NCBI GenBank assembly: GCA_016720075.1
Contig: JADJXW010000004.1
Span: 1-64,000 of the forward strand
Length of the DNA: 64,000 nt
Source: Pseudomonadota bacterium
Lineage (GTDB): Bacteria; Pseudomonadota; Gammaproteobacteria; Steroidobacterales; Steroidobacteraceae
Reading direction: 5' to 3'
Each line of letters starts with the position of its first letter. Within the stretch, counting starts at the first letter, position 1. Of this stretch, positions 51,237 to 60,354 are shown piece after piece. Position numbers and translations under genes: made by a program. The notes beneath the pieces are model-generated. The model did no database searches. It was not told where the DNA came from and saw nothing but the letters and a program-made list of their open reading frames with translations.

Positions 51237-51311
51237 TGGCTGGGGTGGAAGGATTCGAACCTCCGAATGGCGGGATCAAAACCCGCTGCCTTACCACTTG
51301 GCGACACCCCA
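51237..51311 (-). tRNA. tRNA-Gln (anticodon UUG)
   Basis: The minus strand folds as a full tRNA. The acceptor TGGGGTG pairs with CACCCCA, the discriminator is G and CCA is encoded. The D arm is GCCAAGTGGTAAGGC. The anticodon arm GCGGGTTTTGATCCCGC gives UUG, and the T arm is GGAGGTTCGAATCC. It stands between ispE and the TonB receptor 2 promoter region, the usual place for tRNA-Gln after ispE. Confidence 0.96.
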
Positions 51312-51322
51312 ATTGCAGTCGC

Positions 51323-52147
51323 TTATCGCTCCGCGCGGGCAAGACCCCGCACGATGAAACTCTGCCATTGCCGCGGCAGGCAGGCTGCAAGCTGCCGCAG
51401 CAGCTGCTCATCCTCGTGCGCGACGAATACACAGGCGCCGGTGCCAGTGAGCCGGGCGCCCTGCGGCGCCAGCCTGTCGAGCGCTTCGGCCACCTGCGGA
51501 TGGCGCTGGCGCACCACCGGTTCGCAGTCGTTCCGGCCGCCGCCCGGCGGCAGCGCGGCGATTCTGAGTGGAGCGGTATCCCGGGTCAATTCCGGCGCGA
51601 TGAAGACCTCGCGGGTCGACACCGAGACACCCGGATGCACGATCAGGAACCATCGCGCGGGTAGATTGATCGGGGTCAGTTGCTCGCCGCGGCCGCGTGC
51701 GAATGCGCTGCGGCCATGGACGAACACCGGCACGTCCGATCCCAGCGCCAAGCCCAGCTCGGCGAGTTTCTCTCGCGGCCAGTGCAGCGACCACAGCTCG
51801 TTCAGTGACAGCAGCACGGCAGCGGCATCCGAACTGCCGCCACCCAGCCCGCCACCCGCCGGGATGCGCTTGGTCACATGGATGCTGGCGCCCAGACGCG
51901 TGCCGCTGGCCTGCTGCAGCGCCCGCGCGGCGCGCACGGTGAGGTCTTCTTCATCGGCCAGGGTTGCCAGCAGCGGATCCGTGGGTGGCGGGTCGCGCAC
52001 GATGCGCCCATCTTCCCGCGACTCGATCTGCAGCTCATCGCACAGGTCCACGAGCTGGAAAACGGTTTCCAGGTCGTGGAAGCCGTCCGACCTGCGACCG
52101 GTAACATGCAGGAAAAGATTCAGCTTGGCGGGCGCAAGGCAGCGCAT
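51323..52147 (-). CDS. ispE: 4-diphosphocytidyl-2-C-methyl-D-erythritol kinase
   Basis: 274 residues. GHMP kinase: PAKLNLFLHVTGRRSDGFHD at the start with K8, then the ATP-binding PAGGGLGGGSSDAA at 96-109 and the C-terminal GARLTGTGACVFVAH. It phosphorylates the MEP-pathway intermediate for isoprenoid synthesis. The start overlaps the lolB stop by one base. Confidence 0.96.
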   Translation of the reverse strand: MRCLAPAKLNLFLHVTGRRSDGFHDLETVFQLVDLCDELQIESREDGRIVRDPPPTDPLLATLADEEDLTVRAARALQQASGTRLGASIHVTKRIPAGGGLGGGSSDAAAVLLSLNELWSLHWPREKLAELGLALGSDVPVFVHGRSAFARGRGEQLTPINLPARWFLIVHPGVSVSTREVFIAPELTRDTAPLRIAALPPGGGRNDCEPVVRQRHPQVAEALDRLAPQGARLTGTGACVFVAHEDEQLLRQLAACLPRQWQSFIVRGLARAER

Positions 52148-52773
52148 CAGCGCCCCTTGCCCAGCTGCCAGCGATCCACCACCAGCCGCAGCCGCACATC
52201 GGCCCGCGTGGCGATGATGCGCCGGGGCATCTGCACCGTCGCGCCCTTCACGGTCTGCGCGCGGTAATCCTCGAAGGCGATCTGCCAGTCCTGCTGTTGC
52301 AGCGTGGCAGGCCTGCCATTCGCGCCGACCTCGACGCGCGCTGAAGCTTCCGGTGGCGCCGCATCGGCCAGCAGCCAGCGCCGCAACTCGGCCAGCGGTG
52401 GATCGAATCCCAGCTGCTGGCGCAGCGCGAGCGTAGCGTCATCGCCGGCCAGCACCTGCCCATTCGAGGTGGTGACGGTGAGCCCGGCGCCATCGAAGCG
52501 CAGCTGCAATGCGCCGGCCCCGAACGGACCCGACAGGCGCACCTCGGAAACCTCGCCGCGCTGGCGCCAGCGAACGCTGGCCTGCCAGCCCTCTTCGCCA
52601 GAGCGCACGGCGACGCGACCTTCCAGTGTGTAGGCCGGCAGCTCGCGCAGCAGTGCCGCCTGGCGGGCGGGATCCAGCAGCACGATGGCGGGGGGGCGCG
52701 TGGCGCAGGCCGCAAGCAACGCGAACGCGAGCAGGACGCCAAAGGCCAGGCGCATCCTGGAGGTGAAGCTCAT
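52147..52773 (-). CDS. lolB: outer-membrane lipoprotein insertion protein LolB
   Basis: 208 residues. The lipobox ALLAAC puts the lipidated cysteine at residue 23. A LolB-type beta barrel follows with YTLEGRVAVRSGEEGWQASV, RWRQRGEVSEVRLSGPFGAG, WQIAFEDYRAQTVKGATVQM. It accepts lipoproteins from LolA. Coupled to ispE and overlapping the upstream TPR gene by 4 bp. Confidence 0.92.
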   Translation of the reverse strand: MSFTSRMRLAFGVLLAFALLAACATRPPAIVLLDPARQAALLRELPAYTLEGRVAVRSGEEGWQASVRWRQRGEVSEVRLSGPFGAGALQLRFDGAGLTVTTSNGQVLAGDDATLALRQQLGFDPPLAELRRWLLADAAPPEASARVEVGANGRPATLQQQDWQIAFEDYRAQTVKGATVQMPRRIIATRADVRLRLVVDRWQLGKGR

Positions 52774-54479
52774 TTCGACGCCTGACGTCCCTCGCCGGTC
52801 AGTCGCGCAAGCGTGGCCTTCAACCCTTCATGTGAGGGATTGGTGTTGAGCGCCTGCTGCCACACATAGCGGGCCTGGCCTTCATCGCCCGACTTCCACA
52901 GCGCCTCGCCATAGTGCGCAGCGATCTCGCCGTCGCCACTGTTGCGCCACGCGCGCTGCAGGATCGGCAGTGACTCCTGAACCTTGCCGCGCCGGAACAG
53001 CACCCAACCCAGCGTGTCCTGGATGGCCGGGTTGTCGGGCGAGATACCGATGGCGTGGCGAACCAGCGCCTCGGCACGTTCCAGCTTCTGGCCGTGGTCG
53101 GCCAGCGTGAAGCCCAGCGCGTTCGACAGCTGCGGATCCTCGGGCCGCGCTTTCAGCGCGCGCTCGAACTGGGCCAGCGCCTCGCGGGTGCGGCCGCCGG
53201 TTTCAAGCACGGTGGCGCGCTGGTATTCGATGTCGGGATGCGCGGGATACTGCGCCTCGAGGTCATCGAGCGTCTTGAGCGCCGCCGGCAGATCGCCCGA
53301 CTGGGCCAGAAGCTGCGCCTTGGTATTGCCCACTTCCACGCGTGATTCCGGATTCTGTGCCGCGTAGTCATCCAGCAGCCCCAGCGCGACCTTGGTTTCG
53401 CCGTGTTTCATGAGCAGGCGCGCCGCGGCGCCACGCGCGGTCAACGCCAGCGCGCTGTCGATCAGCAGCCGGTATCCCTGCATGGCGCGGGTTTCATCGC
53501 CGCGCTGCTCGGCCATCTGCGCGCCGATGAGAATCGCGAGCGCCGCGGTGCCCCGCTCGCCCAGCAGCGGCGCCAGCCGCTTCTCCGCCGCGTCGAAATC
53601 GCCTTCCTGCAGGTCATGCGAGATCAGCCGCCGCTCGGCGCCCACTCGCGTCGCCGGCGCCGCAGACAGCTTCTCCAGCTCGCGACGCGCGTCGCCATTG
53701 CGGTCGGCCGCGGTGAGCAGATCCGCCAGCAGGAAGACATCTTCGTCTGTGAGCGGATCATCGAGCGCGCGCGCGCCGGCGATGGCCGCTTCATGCTCGC
53801 CCTGCACCGACTGCGCACGCAGCTCGATGATGCGCGCCTCGGTCAGGTCGCTGTCCAGCTTGAGCGCCCGCGATGCCGCCTCGCGCGCCACGCTCATGTT
53901 CTGCGCGGCCAGCGCAAGCCTCGCCTCGGCCAGCAGCACGTCGGCGGTGGGATCATCGCCCACCAGCACTTCACGGAACACGCGGTACACCGCCGTCGCC
54001 TCGGTTTCCTGCGCCAGCAGTTCGGCGAAGCGCAGCGGATCCTGGCTGCCAGCCGAACCCGAATCGCGCCACGAGGTGAGCGCCTTGCGCGCATCCACCA
54101 GGTCGTAGCGCTTCAGCGCCACGAGCGCGGCCGTCAGCGAGGCATCGCCCGAAAACGGCTCGAGCTGCAGCCAGCGCTGCGCGGCCGCGCGGGCCGAAAC
54201 CAGCTGCTCGCAACCGACGGCAAGCTGGGTGGCGCGCGCGGCGACGCCCGGATCGCTGCTGGCGAGCGCCGCGGCCAGGAAATTCTCCGCAGCCCCGCGG
54301 CAATCACCCTGCCGCAGCGCGTTTTCCGCGGCCATCATCGCCTCGGATTCGCCCTTGGGGGCGGATGCCGGCCCGGCATCCGAGGCGGGATTGGACGTGC
54401 AGCCGGCAACCAGCATCGCAAGAGCACTGATGGCCGCGCAGCACAAGGCTGCCGTAGCCCGGGGCGAATAAGGCATCAT
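52770..54479 (-). CDS. tetratricopeptide-repeat lipoprotein
   Basis: About 569 residues from ATG 54479 (or 54476). The lipobox LVAGC has C27. The body is helical repeat, with recognisable TPRs near the end: YPAHPDIEYQRATVLETGGR, TREALAQFERALKARPEDPQ, LSNALGFTLADHGQKLERAE, NPAIQDTLGWVLFRRGKVQE. It is commonly found upstream of lolB in this group of bacteria. It is divergent from prfA with a 24-bp gap. It likely works in the envelope; partner unknown. Confidence 0.88.
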   Translation of the reverse strand: MMPYSPRATAALCCAAISALAMLVAGCTSNPASDAGPASAPKGESEAMMAAENALRQGDCRGAAENFLAAALASSDPGVAARATQLAVGCEQLVSARAAAQRWLQLEPFSGDASLTAALVALKRYDLVDARKALTSWRDSGSAGSQDPLRFAELLAQETEATAVYRVFREVLVGDDPTADVLLAEARLALAAQNMSVAREAASRALKLDSDLTEARIIELRAQSVQGEHEAAIAGARALDDPLTDEDVFLLADLLTAADRNGDARRELEKLSAAPATRVGAERRLISHDLQEGDFDAAEKRLAPLLGERGTAALAILIGAQMAEQRGDETRAMQGYRLLIDSALALTARGAAARLLMKHGETKVALGLLDDYAAQNPESRVEVGNTKAQLLAQSGDLPAALKTLDDLEAQYPAHPDIEYQRATVLETGGRTREALAQFERALKARPEDPQLSNALGFTLADHGQKLERAEALVRHAIGISPDNPAIQDTLGWVLFRRGKVQESLPILQRAWRNSGDGEIAAHYGEALWKSGDEGQARYVWQQALNTNPSHEGLKATLARLTGEGRQASK

Positions 54480-54503
54480 CGCGTCACTATAGCGGTTTCC
54501 CCC

Positions 54504-55589
54504 ATGAAAGCCTCGATCCGACTCAAACTTGAAAAGACCACCGACCGCTTCGAGGAAGTGGGAAGGCTGCTGGCCGATCCGGCCGTTGCCGGCGGCTCGA
54601 CGCAGTTCCGCGAACTGTCGATGGAATACTCGCGCCTGGAGCCCGTTGCGCAGGGTTTTCGCCAATTCGCGGAGCTGGAACAGCAGCAGGCGGCCGCGCG
54701 CGGACTGGCCGCCGACCCCGATCCCGAGATGCGGCAGATGGGGGAGGAAGAGGTGCATCGCATCTCTCCCCTGCTCGAGGAGCACGAGCGTCGGCTTTCG
54801 CTGCTGCTGCTGCCCAAGGATGACCGCGACGAGCGCAACATCTACCTTGAAGTGCGCGCCGGCACTGGTGGCGACGAGGCGGCCATCTTCGCCGGCGACC
54901 TGCACCGCATGTACACCCGCTATGCCGAAGGACGCGGCTGGCAGGTCGAGATTCTCTCGGAGAGCTACGGCGAGCACGGCGGCTACAAGGAAGTGATCAG
55001 CCGCGTGGTCGGACGAGGCGCCTTCTCGGCCTTCAAGTTCGAATCCGGCACGCACCGCGTGCAGCGCGTGCCTGAAACCGAGGCCCAGGGTCGCATCCAC
55101 ACCTCGGCCTGCACCGTGGCCGTGCTGCCGGAACTGGATGAGATCGACACCATCGACATCAACCCGGCGGACCTGCGCGTCGATACCTTCCGCGCCTCGG
55201 GCGCGGGCGGCCAGCATGTGAACAAGACGGACTCGGCCATCCGCATCACGCACATCCCCACCGGCACCGTGGTCGAATGCCAGGACGAGCGCTCGCAGCA
55301 CAAGAACCGCTCGCGCGCCATGTCGCTGCTGAAGTCGCGGCTGCTGGCCGCGGAACAGGAAAAGCAGGCCAGCGCGCAGGCCCAGTCACGCAAGCTGCAG
55401 GTGGGCAGCGGCGATCGCTCCGAACGCATCCGCACCTACAATTTCCCGCAGGGCCGCGTCACCGATCACCGCATCAACCTGACGCTCTACAAACTGGCCG
55501 ACGTGATGAATGGCTCGATGGAGGAACTGCTCACGGCCCTGCACAACGAGTTCCAGGCCGAGGAGCTCGCTGCACAGGTTGGAGACTAA
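54504..55589 (+). CDS. prfA: peptide chain release factor 1
   Basis: 361 residues. The codon-reading PxT motif (PET, 190-192) sits in HRVQRVPETEAQGRIHTSAC. The catalytic GGQ at 235-237 is in RASGAGGQHVNKTDSAIRI. It releases at UAA and UAG. A longer open frame upstream lies inside the TPR gene and is not coding. Its usual partner prmC is 4.8 kb downstream rather than adjacent; five genes intervene. Confidence 0.97.
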   Translation: MKASIRLKLEKTTDRFEEVGRLLADPAVAGGSTQFRELSMEYSRLEPVAQGFRQFAELEQQQAAARGLAADPDPEMRQMGEEEVHRISPLLEEHERRLSLLLLPKDDRDERNIYLEVRAGTGGDEAAIFAGDLHRMYTRYAEGRGWQVEILSESYGEHGGYKEVISRVVGRGAFSAFKFESGTHRVQRVPETEAQGRIHTSACTVAVLPELDEIDTIDINPADLRVDTFRASGAGGQHVNKTDSAIRITHIPTGTVVECQDERSQHKNRSRAMSLLKSRLLAAEQEKQASAQAQSRKLQVGSGDRSERIRTYNFPQGRVTDHRINLTLYKLADVMNGSMEELLTALHNEFQAEELAAQVGD

Positions 55590-55602
55590 AGGAGGACTTG
55601 TC

Positions 55603-56457
55603 ATGAGAACGCCGATCCGCCTTCTGGCTGTCGCGCTGCTGGCCACCTGCCTGTCCGCGCAGGCGCTCGATCTGAAGCTTGCGAACAAGACCGTGCTGGT
55701 CACAGGCAGCACCTCGAACATCGGCTACGCCACCGCGCGGGCCTTCCTGCGGGAAGGCGCCACGGTGATCGTGAACAGCAACGATCCAGCCGCCGTGGCC
55801 ACCGCCATCGAGAGCCTGCGCAAGGAAACCGGCCGCACGCCGCTGGGCTTCACCGCCGATGTCACGAAGGCCGACGACATCGCGAAGCTCGTGGCAACCC
55901 ATCCGCGCGTGGATGTGCTGGTCAACAACGTGGGCGGCATGATCGCCGCGGATTTCCTGAAATCCACCGACAAGCAGTGGGATGACAGCTGGCAGCTGAA
56001 CGTGATGTCGGGCGTGCGCCTTTCGCGCCACTACCTGCCCGGCATGCGCGAGCGCAACTGGGGCCGCATCATCTTCATCTCGAGCGAGAGCGGCCTGCAG
56101 ATTCCCACCGAGAGCATCGCCTATGGCGCGGTGAAGGCCGCCGTCATCGCCACCGCGCGCGGCATCGCGGAGATCAATGCCGGTACCGGCATCACCGTGA
56201 ACAGCGTGCTGCCCGGCCCCACCTGGGACCGCGACGGCGCACGCGCCAAGGCTGCCCTTGAACGCAGTGGCGCGAAGAGCTTCGAGGAGATGGAGAAGAA
56301 CTTCATCACGCAGCGGCGGCCCACGTCGCTGATCCAGCGCTTCGCCAGCCCCGACGAGGTGGCGGCGCTGATCGTCTACACGGCAAGCGAGGCCGCCTCG
56401 GCGACCACCGGCGCCGCGCTGCGCGTGGATGGTGGCGTGGTGAAGAGCGCGTTCTAG
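55603..56457 (+). CDS. short-chain dehydrogenase/reductase with N-terminal export signal
   Basis: 284 residues. GGAGGA precedes the ATG. The first 21 residues (IRLLAVALLATCLSAQA) form a clear signal sequence. The SDR fold follows: cofactor site TGSTSNIG, DVLVNNVGG, catalytic Ser at 160-161 (ISSESG), Tyr174 and Lys178 (AYGAVK), VNSVLPGPTWDRDG and a C-terminal GAALRVDGGVVKS. SDRs are normally cytoplasmic. It ends 4 bp into the convergent MocR gene. Substrate unknown. Confidence 0.9.
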   Translation: MRTPIRLLAVALLATCLSAQALDLKLANKTVLVTGSTSNIGYATARAFLREGATVIVNSNDPAAVATAIESLRKETGRTPLGFTADVTKADDIAKLVATHPRVDVLVNNVGGMIAADFLKSTDKQWDDSWQLNVMSGVRLSRHYLPGMRERNWGRIIFISSESGLQIPTESIAYGAVKAAVIATARGIAEINAGTGITVNSVLPGPTWDRDGARAKAALERSGAKSFEEMEKNFITQRRPTSLIQRFASPDEVAALIVYTASEAASATTGAALRVDGGVVKSAF

Positions 56458-57944
56458 CGCGTGCGTTCCGGCGCGCGTCGGGGCGCAGGCGCCAGGCGCG
56501 ACTGGAACAGCTGGCCGAGGCGTCGGATCGCCGTCTCGGTGGCGGGCGTCACCGCATAGCCGGCATTCAGCCGCAGGCAGTTGGCATAGCGGCCCGACGC
56601 CGAGAACAGTGCGCCGGGCACATAGTCGAGGCCCAGGCGCACCGCATCTTCGTGCAGAGCCAGCGTGTCGATGCCCGACGGCAGCTCCACCCACAGCACG
56701 AAGCCGCCTTCCGGCTGCGTGAGCCGCGTGCCTTCCGGAAAGGCATCCTGCACGCACTGGGAAAGCTGCATCACCTGCTGCGACAGCGCGCGCCGCATGC
56801 GGCGCAGGTGCCGTTCGTAGCGGCCGCTCTGCAGGAAGTCCGCCAGCATTTCCTGCTGCAGCAGCGGCGTCGCGCCCGAGATCATGTGCTTGGCCGCGCG
56901 CAGCATGTCGCGATAGCGACCGGGCACGATGAACCCCAGGCGCGCGCCTGGTGCCAGCGACTTGGAGAACGAGGAGCACAGCAGCACCCGCCCGTCGCGA
57001 TCGAAGGCCTTGCAGGGCAGCGGCCGCGCGCCGTCGAACTGCAGGTCGCCATACACATCGTCCTCGATGAGCACGACGTCGAATTCACCGCACAGCTTCA
57101 CCAGCTCGCGCTTGCGCGCCACCGGCATGCACGATCCATTGGGATTGCTGAAATTCGCCGTGATGGCGACCGCGCGCACATCGCGCCCCGCCTTGCCGGA
57201 GAGCAGCTCGCGCAGCGCCTGGATATGCAGTCCGTCGCGCGGGTGCGAGGGGATCTCGATCACCTTCACACCTAGGCTTTCGGCGATCTGCAGCATGCCG
57301 AAATAGGACGGTGATTCGACCACGATGGTGTCACCGGGCGCCGTGACCACGCGCATGGCGAGCGTGAGCGCTTCCATGCAGCCGTTGGTGATGATGAGCT
57401 CCTCGGCGGGCAGCGCCAGTCCCACGTGCGCATAGTGGCGCGCGATCTGTTCGCGCAGCGCGAGGCTGCCGCCCATGCGCACGGGGTACTCGCCGAGCAG
57501 CGTGGGATCGCGGCGCGCCACCCGTGCCAGGCACGCGCGCAGCGCCGCTTCGGGGAACAGCGCCGGATCCGGCAGCGCCTGCCCGAGGCGCGCGATGCCC
57601 GGCGTTAGGCTGGCATCGGCCAGGCGCTTGAGGATGGCCTGAGTGCCCGCCAGCCGCGCGCGGCGGGGAAGCTCCACCTGCGCGGGCGGCTCCGGCGCCG
57701 GCCGGCGGCGCGCCACGAAGTAACCCGACTTGGGGCGGGCTTCGATGAGCCCGCGCTGCTCCAGTTCGCGCAGGCTGGCCACCGCGGTGGTGATGCTCAC
57801 GCGACGCTGCCGCGCCAGCAGGCGCACCGACGGCACGCGCTCCATCGGCTTCAGCGCGCCGGAGTGGATCAGCGCCGCCATGTCCTGCGCCACGGCCAGA
57901 TAGAGAGGTGTGCCGGAATCGTCCATGCCGTAACTGTACTGCAT
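56454..57944 (-). CDS. MocR-type transcriptional regulator (GntR HTH + class I aminotransferase fold)
   Basis: 496 residues. An N-terminal winged helix (about 12-80) has YLAVAQDMAALIHSGALKPM, ERVPSVRLLARQRRVSITTA, GLIEARPKSGYFVARR. An aminotransferase-like domain follows with ITANFSNPNGSCMP and the PLP lysine K328 in CSSFSKSLAPGARLGF. MocR proteins use PLP or an aldimine as effector and usually control the neighbouring divergent gene, here the LysE-type exporter gene 57 bp away. Confidence 0.93.
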   Translation of the reverse strand: MQYSYGMDDSGTPLYLAVAQDMAALIHSGALKPMERVPSVRLLARQRRVSITTAVASLRELEQRGLIEARPKSGYFVARRRPAPEPPAQVELPRRARLAGTQAILKRLADASLTPGIARLGQALPDPALFPEAALRACLARVARRDPTLLGEYPVRMGGSLALREQIARHYAHVGLALPAEELIITNGCMEALTLAMRVVTAPGDTIVVESPSYFGMLQIAESLGVKVIEIPSHPRDGLHIQALRELLSGKAGRDVRAVAITANFSNPNGSCMPVARKRELVKLCGEFDVVLIEDDVYGDLQFDGARPLPCKAFDRDGRVLLCSSFSKSLAPGARLGFIVPGRYRDMLRAAKHMISGATPLLQQEMLADFLQSGRYERHLRRMRRALSQQVMQLSQCVQDAFPEGTRLTQPEGGFVLWVELPSGIDTLALHEDAVRLGLDYVPGALFSASGRYANCLRLNAGYAVTPATETAIRRLGQLFQSRLAPAPRRAPERTR

Positions 57945-58000
57945 GCTTTTGAAGATTTGTGTATCTGTACCTGATCAGTGCGCCGCGCGAAACTGACCCC

Positions 58001-58391
58001 ATGCCCACCCTCAGCCTCACCATAGGCCCCCTTGCCCTGTTTGCCTTCGTGGCATCGATCACGCCGGGCCCTAACAACCTGCTGCTGATGCGCTCCGGCG
58101 CCATGTTCGGCGTGCGGCGTTCGCTGCGGCATGTGTTCGGCATCCAGACCGGCTTCGTGGCGCTGGTGGTGCTGTCGCACCTGGGCGTGGCTGCGCTGCT
58201 GCTGGCGCTGCCCGCCACGATGAGCGTGCTGCGCTGGGCCTGTTTCGGCTACCTGCTGTGGCTGGCCTGGCTGATCCTGCGCGACGCGCATCCGCGCGCC
58301 GCGGCAGGCGCTAGCGTCGAAAGTCGCTCGCGTCCGCTGCGCTTCAATGGCGCTGCTGGTGGCGCTCACCGCGCTGTGGATGCTGCGATGA
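58001..58391 (+). pseudogene. LysE/RhtB family amino-acid exporter, internal deletion
   Basis: From ATG 58001 the start is typical of LysE/RhtB: GPLALFAFVASITPGPNNLL, LMRSGAMFGVRRSLRHVFGI, then FGYLLWLAWLILRDA, reaching RPLRF at about 58345. The expected WVNPKAW region and two more helices are missing. In a second frame the last helix MALLVALTALWMLR appears and stops at TGA 58389-58391. A family member of about 200 residues would need roughly 70 more. The first frame runs on into the next gene and so makes a false fusion. It stands divergent from the MocR gene, its likely regulator. Confidence 0.75.
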
Positions 58392-59572
58392 GCGCCCACG
58401 CCGAGGTCACGCTGGGGCGGGCCGCTCGCCGGCACTTCCTGCTGCGCGCAGACGGCAGCTTCCTCAACCACGGCTCCTACGGCGCCTGCCCGCGCGTTGT
58501 CACCGAAGATCAGTCCCGGCTGCGCAGCGAGATGGAATCGCATCCGGATGCCTTCATGGCCCGCATGCATCCAGACCGGGAACAGCGCGAGCCGCGCGCG
58601 GTGGCGCGGGAACTGGCGGCCTTCACGGGCACCACTTCGGACCACATCGCGCTGGTGGAAAACGCCACCACCGGCGTGCAGGCCGTGCTGAACAGCCTGC
58701 CCTTCGGGCCGGGCGATCACATCCTGATCACCGACCACCAGTACAACGCCGTGCGGCTGGGCGTGGAAGCGCGCTGCCGGGAAACCGGCGCCACGCCGGT
58801 GGTCGTGCGCATTCCACTGCCCACCACCAGCGATGACATCGTCGAGCGCATCCTCGCCGCGGCGGACGCGCGCGTGCGGCTGGTGATCCTGGACCACATC
58901 ACCTCGCCTTCCGCGCTGGTGCTGCCGGTGGAAAGGCTGATCCCGGAACTGCGTCGCCGCGGCATTCCCGCGCTCATCGACGGCGCGCACGCCATCGGCC
59001 AGCTGCCGTTGCAGCTGGATGCGCTGGGCGCCGACTGGTATGTGAGCAACATGCACAAGTGGGCCTACGCGCCGCGCGGCAGCGCGCTGCTTTATGCCTC
59101 GCAGGCCGCGGCGCCGCTGACGCGCCCGGTGCTCACCAGCCATTACATCGGCATGGGATTCCCGCACTCCTTCGACTACGTGGGCACGCGCGACTACACC
59201 GCGTGGCTTGCGGTGCCGCGCGCGCTGCAGTTCCTGCGCGAACTGGGCACCGCGCAGCTTTGGGCGCACGAATCGCGGCTCATCGAGGTCGCCTCCGGGG
59301 CGCTGCAGTCCGCGGGCGCCGTGCCGATCGCCCCTGCGTCGCTTTCGGCCGCGATGCGCGCCTTCCTTCTGCCCCAGCGCCGCCCGGCGCTGGATGCCGA
59401 TGCGGCACACGTGATCCGCACGCTGTGGGAACAGGAGCGCATCCAGATTCGCTGCGCGCGAATCGGCGCCGCGCTGCTGCTGCGCGTCTGCGCGCAGGCC
59501 TATGTGGAAGCCGATGAAATGCAGGCCCTGGGCGCCGCGCTCGCGCGGCACGGCTGGCCGGAGCGGCGCTAG
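58388..59572 (+). CDS. class V aminotransferase, isopenicillin N epimerase-like
   Basis: 394 residues from ATG 58388, overlapping the LysE stop as ATGA. LNHGSYGACPRVVTEDQSRL is near the start, then ALVENATTGVQAVLNSL, PALIDGAHAIGQLPLQLDAL and the PLP lysine K224 in SNMHKWAYAPRG. The C-terminal small domain is complete. These enzymes act on amino acids or sulfur compounds; the true substrate cannot be read. The tail overlaps the convergent membrane gene by 4 bp. Confidence 0.88.
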   Translation: MSAHAEVTLGRAARRHFLLRADGSFLNHGSYGACPRVVTEDQSRLRSEMESHPDAFMARMHPDREQREPRAVARELAAFTGTTSDHIALVENATTGVQAVLNSLPFGPGDHILITDHQYNAVRLGVEARCRETGATPVVVRIPLPTTSDDIVERILAAADARVRLVILDHITSPSALVLPVERLIPELRRRGIPALIDGAHAIGQLPLQLDALGADWYVSNMHKWAYAPRGSALLYASQAAAPLTRPVLTSHYIGMGFPHSFDYVGTRDYTAWLAVPRALQFLRELGTAQLWAHESRLIEVASGALQSAGAVPIAPASLSAAMRAFLLPQRRPALDADAAHVIRTLWEQERIQIRCARIGAALLLRVCAQAYVEADEMQALGAALARHGWPERR

Positions 59573-60354
59573 CGGGGCTCGGCCACGCAGCGCCACGCCG
59601 CGATGCTGACCGCACCGGCATAGACGATCGGCAGTGCCAGCACGCCGGCCATCAGCCAGCGCGATGCGGCCAGCCAGTTGGGGCTGGACTGCGCGGCGGG
59701 ACCGGCCAGCATGATCACGCTGCCGATGAAGATGCTTGCCAGCAGCGCGAACACCAGCACCGAGGCCAGCAGCAGCCCGACCACCGCCATCACCTGCAGG
59801 TAGCGCGATCGCACCAGCAGGATCGAACGCCGCGCGGCCGCCCAGGGCGACAGCCCCTGCGCAACGAGGGCGGGCCAGCCGAAGAACATCAGCATCACGC
59901 CAGCCACGGCTGCCAGCAGCAGCAGTGTGCCGATGAGCCCCGAGCCTCGCATCGCGATCCACATCGCCGGCGGCAGCAGCGGCGCGAACGCCATCAGCAG
60001 GAAGACCAGCGTGGCGGGCAGCGAGGCGAACGCCGACCGCAGCGCGGCCATCACATCCTGGGGCTCGCCGCGGGCCTGATAGAGCTGGATGCGCAGCACG
60101 GCGCCATAGCAGATCAGCACCAGCGCGGTGACGGCCACCAGCAGCATCCACCATTCGCGGTCATGCTGCGGCGCGCCGGCAATGCGGCGCGCGGCGGCCT
60201 CGGCATTGGGCATGGCGCTGGCCGCAGCGGCCACCACGCCCAGCGGCAGGCAGCGCAGCAGCGTTTGCTGGAATAATGGCCACGCGAGGCGCAGCACCTC
60301 ACGCGCGGAAAAATCCGCGCCGGGCAGCGCTCCGGAGGATCCTGAATTGTCCAA
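59569..60354 (-). CDS. multi-pass membrane protein of unknown function
   Basis: About 261 residues from a TTG at 60354 with GGAG six bases upstream; the longer frame would lie inside prmC. Five or six helices: WMLLVAVTALVLICYGAVLR, ATLVFLLMAFAPLLPPAMWI, GLIGTLLLLAAVAGVMLMFF, VMAVVGLLLASVLVFALLAS and WLMAGVLALPIVYAGAVSIA. It resembles small uncharacterised proteins of the BPSS1780/GdpP-membrane type. Function unknown. Its start overlaps the prmC start by 8 bp. Confidence 0.7.
   Translation of the reverse strand: MDNSGSSGALPGADFSAREVLRLAWPLFQQTLLRCLPLGVVAAAASAMPNAEAAARRIAGAPQHDREWWMLLVAVTALVLICYGAVLRIQLYQARGEPQDVMAALRSAFASLPATLVFLLMAFAPLLPPAMWIAMRGSGLIGTLLLLAAVAGVMLMFFGWPALVAQGLSPWAAARRSILLVRSRYLQVMAVVGLLLASVLVFALLASIFIGSVIMLAGPAAQSSPNWLAASRWLMAGVLALPIVYAGAVSIAAWRCVAEPR

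Noticed and set aside
41080..51311. A tRNA-integrated genomic island at tRNA-Gln
   Set aside because: No integrase, and no repeat of the tRNA 3' end near the prs side, was visible; the tRNA is complete with encoded CCA.
53403..54503. A 370-codon N-terminal extension of prfA
   Set aside because: It lies antisense to the TPR lipoprotein gene. RF1 similarity begins exactly at ATG 54504 and the total then matches RF1 length.
57959..59572. A true LysE-aminotransferase fusion protein
   Set aside because: The exporter's own last helix and stop codon are present in another frame, overlapping the aminotransferase ATG, so the fusion comes from a deletion that shifted frame.
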